From positions 1 through 21,397 of the forward strand of contig JASBYZ010000016.1 in NCBI GenBank assembly GCA_029983705.1: a stretch of 21,397 bases of DNA, given 5' to 3'. The stretch is from Coriobacteriales bacterium. Lineage in GTDB: Bacteria; Actinomycetota; Coriobacteriia; Coriobacteriales; JAEZZM01. The translations under genes were made by a program, and so were the position numbers. Below are positions 16,323 to 21,397 of this stretch, piece after piece. The notes under the pieces were generated by a model, which was given only the letters and a program-made list of their open reading frames with translations, ran no database searches and was not told where the DNA came from. The first letter of the stretch is position 1; each line of letters opens with the position of its first letter.

Positions 16323-17948
16323 ATGTCAATGAGTGAAATTTTAAGTACTTCAGAAATTAGAGCCCTAGAGGATAGTTTAGAGGCTCAAGGCACTTCTAAA
16401 AAAGAACTCATGAAACTTGCCGGTGAGCATGGAGCTCTCGTTGCCATCCAAGAGTTTGGCGGTGGACCTTTTGTAGTGCTATGCGGTTCTGGCAACAACG
16501 GTGGAGACGGCTGGGTGTGTGCAGACCAGCTTGCCTTAAGAGGATATGAGGTAAGCATTATTACTGCAGTTCGCCCAGAAGAGATCAAAAGCGAGATTGC
16601 TCGAGAGCAGGCACTCCATGCGGTTGAGGTAGGACTTCCCATCTATGTAAATCCTCAAAAAGAAGAGTTTGAGAAGCTCATCAGTGCAGCTGATACCATA
16701 ATCGATGCAATCGTGGGTATTGGCTTTACGGCAACAGAGCTCAAAGAACCATATAAATCCTGGGTTCGCTCTATTAATGAGCAATCTTTTGCAAAAATCT
16801 TATCCATTGACGTACCTAGTGGTATGAATGCAGAGAGTGGCAGCTTGGCTGAAGATTGTATGTTGGCTGATGTAACTCTGAGCATTTTTGCACTCAAACC
16901 AGGATTTTTGCGTTCACAATCTAAAAAATACTTAGGCGAGCTTGTTATTGCAGATATTGCTCAAGACGCTCAAGAAGAAATCATAAAGCGCTCTATTGCA
17001 CGCCGCCCTTCAAGTAAAGAGCTTGCAAGTTATATGCCAAAACTTCAAGTGGATGCAAACAAATATTCTCGTGGCACCGTCTTAGTTGTGGCAGGCTCAG
17101 AGCTTTTTGCAGGAGCTGCAATTCTTGCTGCAAAGGCTGCAGAGCGAAGTGGTGCTGGCTACGTAAGATTAGTAGTTCCTCAAGGCAGAGCTGAAACTCA
17201 GGCACGTGCTCACCTCACCTCAATTCCGGTTATTGCGCTTCCCGCTAATGCAGATGGTACCTTTGCAGAGTCTGCAGCAAGCTACCTTGAAGCGCTCACT
17301 AGAAATATATCTTGCGTGCTTGCAGGACCTGGTATGGGACAGGGAGAGGGCAGCTACCAGATTGTAAAAGAGTTACTTAACTTAGATTGTCCGCTTGTGC
17401 TTGATGCAGATGCACTCAATGTTATTGCTAAACACCAAGATGATTCGCTCGTACAAAACCCCTACATTTTAAGGCGCCAGATGCCCCTTGTTCTCACCCC
17501 ACATCCAAAAGAGCTTTCACGCATGTGTAAGACAGAGGTAAAAGAGCAGTTCTTAGACCGTCTTAAGGATGCAAAAGAGTTGGTGTGGGCGGTTAACTCA
17601 CCTGAGTTTTGTGTCTTAACAAAGGGCGATATGAGTGCTGGGGTAAGTATTGAAGCAAGCATTATTCCTGAACTTTCAAATCCTGCAAATGCTAAGGCAG
17701 GAAGTGGTGATGTATTAGCAGGTTGTTTGGCATCCCTTCTTGCACAAAGTATTGAACAGGCTCATCATAAACATGTTTCACTAGAAAAATTAGCGGCGCT
17801 TGCCTCTAATGCCCATGCCCTTGCAGCTGATTATGCAAGTGACAGGGTGGGCATTCACGGCATGTGCGCCGAGGATTTACTTAGCTCAATAGGTGTTGCG
17901 CTTGATGCTTTAGAATATCAAGCACAAGAGAATTTAACAGAGGAGTAA
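16323..17948 (+). CDS. nnrDE: Bifunctional NAD(P)HX epimerase / ADP- or ATP-dependent NAD(P)HX dehydratase
   Basis: This two-domain repair enzyme recycles hydrated NADH and NADPH. The N-terminal YjeF epimerase domain carries GSGNNGGDG (55-63), DAIVGIGF (128-135) and SIDVPSGMNAESG (161-173). The C-terminal ribokinase-like dehydratase domain carries AGSELFAGAA (257-266), GPGMGQGEG (335-343), DADALN (361-366), TPHPKE (392-397) and AKAGSGDVLAG (457-467) with the likely catalytic Asp463. The length of 541 residues is slightly above the usual 500. An AAAAGGA ribosome site lies just before the ATG, overlapping the end of acpS. The acpS-nnrDE-alr neighbourhood is common in actinobacteria and Firmicutes. 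Confidence 0.95.
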   Translation: MSMSEILSTSEIRALEDSLEAQGTSKKELMKLAGEHGALVAIQEFGGGPFVVLCGSGNNGGDGWVCADQLALRGYEVSIITAVRPEEIKSEIAREQALHAVEVGLPIYVNPQKEEFEKLISAADTIIDAIVGIGFTATELKEPYKSWVRSINEQSFAKILSIDVPSGMNAESGSLAEDCMLADVTLSIFALKPGFLRSQSKKYLGELVIADIAQDAQEEIIKRSIARRPSSKELASYMPKLQVDANKYSRGTVLVVAGSELFAGAAILAAKAAERSGAGYVRLVVPQGRAETQARAHLTSIPVIALPANADGTFAESAASYLEALTRNISCVLAGPGMGQGEGSYQIVKELLNLDCPLVLDADALNVIAKHQDDSLVQNPYILRRQMPLVLTPHPKELSRMCKTEVKEQFLDRLKDAKELVWAVNSPEFCVLTKGDMSAGVSIEASIIPELSNPANAKAGSGDVLAGCLASLLAQSIEQAHHKHVSLEKLAALASNAHALAADYASDRVGIHGMCAEDLLSSIGVALDALEYQAQENLTEE

Positions 17949-17956
17949 AGGCTTTC

Positions 17957-19117
17957 ATGCAAGGATCATTATCTCCGCAAACGCGCTGGGCTTGGGCTCA
18001 AATTAACCTTGGAGCACTGAGACAAAATGTGAGACTTCTAAGAAATCTCACTCCACAAAATTGCAAGACCATGTGCGTGGTAAAGGCAAATGCATACGGA
18101 CACGGCGCGGTTGAAGTTGCTAAAGCATGCAAGGCAGCTGGTACCGATATGTTTGGAGTAGCCACGCTTGATGAGGGAATTGAGCTCAGAGAAGCAGGCA
18201 TTAAAGAACCAATATTAGTGCTGAGTGAGCCTCCAATTGCAGCTATTGATGGGATTTTGACCTACGGAATTATGCCAAGTATTTGCACCTCAGAGTTTGC
18301 GCTTGCACTGGGTGAAAGTGCTGCTGCTCGTCACATGAGCGCACCTTATCACCTTAAGATTGACACCGGTATGAACCGCATTGGTGTAAATCACCTGGAT
18401 GCAAAAGACTTTTTATCCTATATAGATTTTCATAAAGGTATTACCCTTCAGGGAATCTACACCCACTTTGCAACCGCAGATAATCCCAACGATTGGGATT
18501 TTGCCCTCCAGCTCAAACGCTTTATTGACTGCCTCAAAGACATTCATGATGCGGGATTTGATACGGGCATTGTACACTGCTGCAATTCTGCAGGTACCAT
18601 ACTTCATCCAGAGGCTCACTTTGATATGGTTAGACTTGGTACGGCAATGTATGGGCTCTATCCTTCTGAGGAGTGCGCAAAGCATATCGAGCTTGAGCCG
18701 GTAATGTCTATTCATGCGCGCGCCACCTATGTTAAGCGCCCTCAAATTGGAGAAGGCGTAAGCTATGGTCTTACCTATCGCCTCGCAAAACAAGTTCAGA
18801 TAGCAACTTTGCCAATTGGCTATGCAGACGGTTTGCCACGCTGTGCTTCTAATAAGATAGATGCGCTCTACAGAGGCAAACGATGCAGGCAGGTGGGCAC
18901 TATCTGTATGGACCAGTGCATGCTTGAGGTAGACTCAAATATTGCACGAAGAGATCCACTTGAGCCTATTGAAATTGGCGATGAGGTCGTTTTAGTAGGA
19001 CAGATGGGAAATGAACGCATTAGCATGGAAGAGCTTGCAAAGCTTAGCAATAGTATGAATATTGAACTTTCATCGCTATTTGGTATTAGACTAAAACGTG
19101 TTTACACCCAGTCTTAA
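17957..19117 (+). CDS. alr: Alanine racemase
   Basis: This PLP enzyme interconverts L- and D-alanine, supplying D-Ala for peptidoglycan and its teichoic decorations. The PLP lysine is Lys43 in VVKANAYGHG and the second catalytic base is Tyr270 in GEGVSYG. Arg141 in GMNRIG and Asp319 in CMDQ are the other family-conserved residues. The length of 386 residues is normal. An AGGAG ribosome site sits at the end of nnrDE, with 8 bases between the genes, so translation is probably coupled. Confidence 0.97.
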   Translation: MQGSLSPQTRWAWAQINLGALRQNVRLLRNLTPQNCKTMCVVKANAYGHGAVEVAKACKAAGTDMFGVATLDEGIELREAGIKEPILVLSEPPIAAIDGILTYGIMPSICTSEFALALGESAAARHMSAPYHLKIDTGMNRIGVNHLDAKDFLSYIDFHKGITLQGIYTHFATADNPNDWDFALQLKRFIDCLKDIHDAGFDTGIVHCCNSAGTILHPEAHFDMVRLGTAMYGLYPSEECAKHIELEPVMSIHARATYVKRPQIGEGVSYGLTYRLAKQVQIATLPIGYADGLPRCASNKIDALYRGKRCRQVGTICMDQCMLEVDSNIARRDPLEPIEIGDEVVLVGQMGNERISMEELAKLSNSMNIELSSLFGIRLKRVYTQS

Positions 19118-19143
19118 TACGTTAGAGGAAAGCTATAGGCGCT

Positions 19144-19725
19144 ATGCTAGAGATACCAAACCATACACATCAAAAAGCGGGCGAGGTAAGCCTTGAAGAG
19201 ATTAGAGATCTTTTAGGTGACTGCAAGCGCTGTGGCTTGTCTGAGGTGCGCAACAATATTGTATTTGGTAAGGGCAATCCCCATGCGCGTATTTTAATTA
19301 TTGGAGAAGCTCCTGGTAAAAATGAGGACTTAGAGGGAAAGCCTTTTGTTGGAAAGGCTGGTAAAGACCTCGATAAGTACCTACTTGAAGCCGGTATTGA
19401 CCCAAATGATATCTATATTGCAAATGTGGTTAAGTGCAGACCGCCTGAGAACAGAAATCCTAAGGCGGAAGAAATTAGCACGTGCACGCCTTTTTTGCGC
19501 GAGCAAATACGTTCTATCTGGCCAGACTTTATTGTGACACTGGGAAACTTTTCCTCTAAGTTTCTGCTCAAGACTGATAAAGGTATTACTGCACTGCGAG
19601 GTCAAGTTTTTGAAATTGGTCACTTTAAGGTGCTTCCTATCTTTCATCCTGCCGCTGCAATTTATGATAGAAGTAAGGCAGACTACATCAAGCAAGACTT
19701 TGCGCTTCTAAAGTCTTTGTTATAA
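19144..19725 (+). CDS. Family-4 uracil-DNA glycosylase, iron-sulfur type
   Basis: It removes uracil from DNA in base-excision repair. Four cysteines fit the 4Fe-4S cluster of family 4 enzymes: Cys27 and Cys30 (CKRC), Cys98 (VVKCRPPENRNP) and Cys114 (STCTPFL). Active-site motif A is GEAPGKNED (54-62) and motif B is HPAA with His168. The 193-residue length fits the UdgA-like enzymes of bacteria and archaea. It sits between alr and tsaE on the same strand, with gaps of 26 and 16 bases, and so is probably co-transcribed. No other repair gene is in the block. Thermophile-style UdgA is the nearest characterised relative by motif. Confidence 0.93.
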   Translation: MLEIPNHTHQKAGEVSLEEIRDLLGDCKRCGLSEVRNNIVFGKGNPHARILIIGEAPGKNEDLEGKPFVGKAGKDLDKYLLEAGIDPNDIYIANVVKCRPPENRNPKAEEISTCTPFLREQIRSIWPDFIVTLGNFSSKFLLKTDKGITALRGQVFEIGHFKVLPIFHPAAAIYDRSKADYIKQDFALLKSLL

Positions 19726-19741
19726 CAAGGTGCATGCGTCT

Positions 19742-20227
19742 ATGAAGATTGACTCAGATAAGAAATGTATTGTCACCTCGAGCGTTGAAGAGAGCTTTGA
19801 GGCTGCATCCCTGCTCGCTAATTTTGTTAGAGAGTATGACAGCTTTGTCTTAAGCGGAGAGCTCGGCGCAGGTAAGACTCACTTTGCAAAGGGTTTTGCA
19901 GCTGCGCTTGGCATATCAGAGCCGGTAAGCTCACCTACATTTTCGCTTGCCAATGTGTATACAAGCGGAAGGCTTGAGCTTATTCACTTTGATCTCTACC
20001 GCCTTAACGAGGCATCAGAGCTTGATGATATAGATTTCTACAGTCTTACTGAGTCAGGAGCAGTCTGCTTAATTGAGTGGGGCGAGAAATTTATAGACGA
20101 GATGCCAAATGATTATATTCACATCATCATCAAAAAAGGTGAGGGTGAGACTGAGCGCATAATCTGCTTTGAAGCTCACGGTACAAGATCTCAAGAACTA
20201 ATCGAAGAACTATTTTCAGGAAACTAA
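19742..20227 (+). CDS. tsaE: tRNA t6A37 biosynthesis ATPase TsaE
   Basis: TsaE is the P-loop ATPase that powers the TsaB-TsaD complex transferring threonylcarbamoyl to A37 of ANN-decoding tRNAs. Walker A is GELGAGKTH (39-47); SSPTF (63-67), HFDLYRL (82-88) and IEWGE (111-115) are the family signatures. The ATG at 19742 is preferred, with AAGG 11 bases before it; an in-frame GTG at 19730 would overlap the AAGG itself. The resulting 161 residues fit the family. It is followed 5 bases later by its partner tsaB, so the genes are probably translated together. Confidence 0.95.
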   Translation: MKIDSDKKCIVTSSVEESFEAASLLANFVREYDSFVLSGELGAGKTHFAKGFAAALGISEPVSSPTFSLANVYTSGRLELIHFDLYRLNEASELDDIDFYSLTESGAVCLIEWGEKFIDEMPNDYIHIIIKKGEGETERIICFEAHGTRSQELIEELFSGN

Positions 20228-20232
20228 GTAAG

Positions 20233-21397
20233 ATGTATGTTTTAGCACTTGATACAGCAAGTGAGTATTTACTCTGCGGACTTGCTGAATTGACAGATGA
20301 TAAAATCACGCTTATCGATTCAGAAGATAAGCCAGCACCGCGCAGGTCAAACCAAACGCTCATGCCAAGTGCTCAAAAACTACTCGAGCGAAATAAGATA
20401 TCTATAGATGATATTTCAGCAGTAATTTGCGGGAGAGGGCCTGGCTCTTTTACTGGCGTAAGAATTGCTGTTGCAAGTGCTAAAGGCCTTGCCTATGCAC
20501 AAAATATCCCGCTCTATGGAGCTTCAAGCCTTGATGCTTTAGCCTACACTAACTACCTCAAAGGTTTTAGAGGCGAGCTTATCTTAGTGGGTGACGCTAT
20601 GAGAAAGGAAATTTATCCTGCTCACTACAGCTTATATGATAGGGGCGTTACCAAGCATTTTAGTTCACATGGGGTAATTAAGGCAGATAAACTTATTGAG
20701 CATTTTAAGCAAATTGACTTAAGCGAGCTCTACTTTGCAGGTGATGGCCTTAAAAAATACGCTCAAGGATTTTTAGAAATTGGAGCTCAGTTACTTGATG
20801 AGTGCTACTGGTATCCTTCATCGGAGGGCTTGGTGCATGCGGCATGTGCACCTCAGGATGAACATGAGAGCGCAGACCCTGCACTTCTGCTTCCAATTTA
20901 TACGAGACTATCTGATGCAGAAGAGCATGAGCGCATTAAGCTTGGCCTCAAAGAAGATAGCCAGGGTATAAAAACTGGTGTTGCCGATAAGCTTGCAGGT
21001 GAGCACCTACAGTTTAGGCCCATGTCAATAAATGACATCAAGCAAATTTATTCTCTTGAACAAGATGGCTTTGATGACTTGAGAGAAATCTGGTCTGAGG
21101 ACATGTTTGCTGAGGAGTTTTCTCACACAGATCGCATTTGGTGGCTTGCCCATGATAAAGGAAAGATTATCGCATTCGCAGGTGCCCAGTATATAGATGG
21201 CGATGTCCAAATATTAGATATCGTTGTTGATAAGCACTATCGCAGGCAGGGCATTGCAAAAAGATTGCTCGCGCGTGTGTGCTATGATGCAAGCCAGCTT
21301 GGAGCAACAACAGCATCTCTTGAAGTTCACGAAAAAAACTATCCAGCTCAAGAGCTCTATCTCTCACTTGGTTTTGAAAAAATAGGTGAGCTCAAAC
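20233..21397 (+). CDS. tsaB-rimI: TsaB-RimI fusion protein, cut by the window edge
   Basis: An open frame runs without a stop from ATG 20233 to the window end, 388 codons so far. The first part is TsaB, the scaffold and dimerisation subunit of the t6A enzyme: ALDTASE at the start, GRGPGSFTGVRIAVASAKG near residues 68-86, and LPIYTRLSDAEEHE as its usual ending near residue 230. A linker of about 30 residues follows. The rest is a GNAT acetyltransferase of the RimI type: LDIVVDKHYRRQGIAKRLL binds acetyl-CoA, and LEVHEKNYPAQELYLSLGFEKIGE is the RimI C-terminal signature. RimI acetylates the N-terminus of ribosomal protein S18. The frame has not stopped at 21397, so more RimI, and possibly TsaD, follows. 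Confidence 0.92.
   Translation, partial: MYVLALDTASEYLLCGLAELTDDKITLIDSEDKPAPRRSNQTLMPSAQKLLERNKISIDDISAVICGRGPGSFTGVRIAVASAKGLAYAQNIPLYGASSLDALAYTNYLKGFRGELILVGDAMRKEIYPAHYSLYDRGVTKHFSSHGVIKADKLIEHFKQIDLSELYFAGDGLKKYAQGFLEIGAQLLDECYWYPSSEGLVHAACAPQDEHESADPALLLPIYTRLSDAEEHERIKLGLKEDSQGIKTGVADKLAGEHLQFRPMSINDIKQIYSLEQDGFDDLREIWSEDMFAEEFSHTDRIWWLAHDKGKIIAFAGAQYIDGDVQILDIVVDKHYRRQGIAKRLLARVCYDASQLGATTASLEVHEKNYPAQELYLSLGFEKIGELK

Overview
The window looks like a low- to mid-GC actinobacterium of the Coriobacteriia, probably family Atopobiaceae (Lancefieldella/Fannyhessea/Olsenella-like). This is an inference from gene content and protein style: a Tat-exported flavoprotein paired with an FMN-binding lipoprotein, a TsaB-RimI fusion, and the gene order glmM-glmS-acpS-nnrDE-alr. 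It was not confirmed by any search.

Layout. (1) Positions 1-3000 hold an accessory redox and membrane module. On the minus strand an FMN-binding lipoprotein is followed by a Tat-exported FAD flavoprotein of the fumarate/urocanate reductase type, which runs off the left edge. Divergent from them is a multi-spanning membrane protein resembling DUF5692. The flavoprotein carries a single-base frameshift and the membrane protein an in-frame amber codon. (2) 3106-6625 is a housekeeping operon on the plus strand: metG, tatD, rsmA. (3) 6638-8532, minus strand, is a cell-wall surface protein with signal peptide, proline-rich wall spacer and LPKTS sorting motif, split by a one-base deletion in a poly-T tract. 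(4) 8770-11401, minus strand, is a two-gene operon: a YkvI-type transporter followed by a class-III PLP enzyme closely resembling isoleucine 2-epimerase, closed by a terminator hairpin. (5) 11559-12565, plus strand, is rplM-rpsI with promoter and terminator. (6) 12592-21397, plus strand, is a long block of cell-envelope and tRNA-modification genes: glmM, glmS, acpS, nnrDE, alr, a family-4 uracil-DNA glycosylase, tsaE, and a TsaB-RimI fusion cut by the right edge.

How the genes work together. glmM and glmS supply glucosamine phosphates and alr supplies D-alanine for peptidoglycan. acpS activates acyl carrier protein and nnrDE repairs damaged NAD(P)H. tsaE and tsaB contribute to t6A37 tRNA modification, and the RimI domain acetylates ribosomal protein N-termini. 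metG, tatD and rsmA serve translation and nucleic-acid maintenance.

The most notable points are: three accessory genes for exported or membrane proteins each disrupted by a single lesion while every core gene is intact; a candidate transporter plus branched-chain amino-acid epimerase operon; and the TsaB-RimI fusion, which may continue into TsaD outside the window. I did not find a convincing wholly new system. The best candidates are the epimerase/transporter pair and the flavoprotein/lipoprotein/membrane-protein locus.
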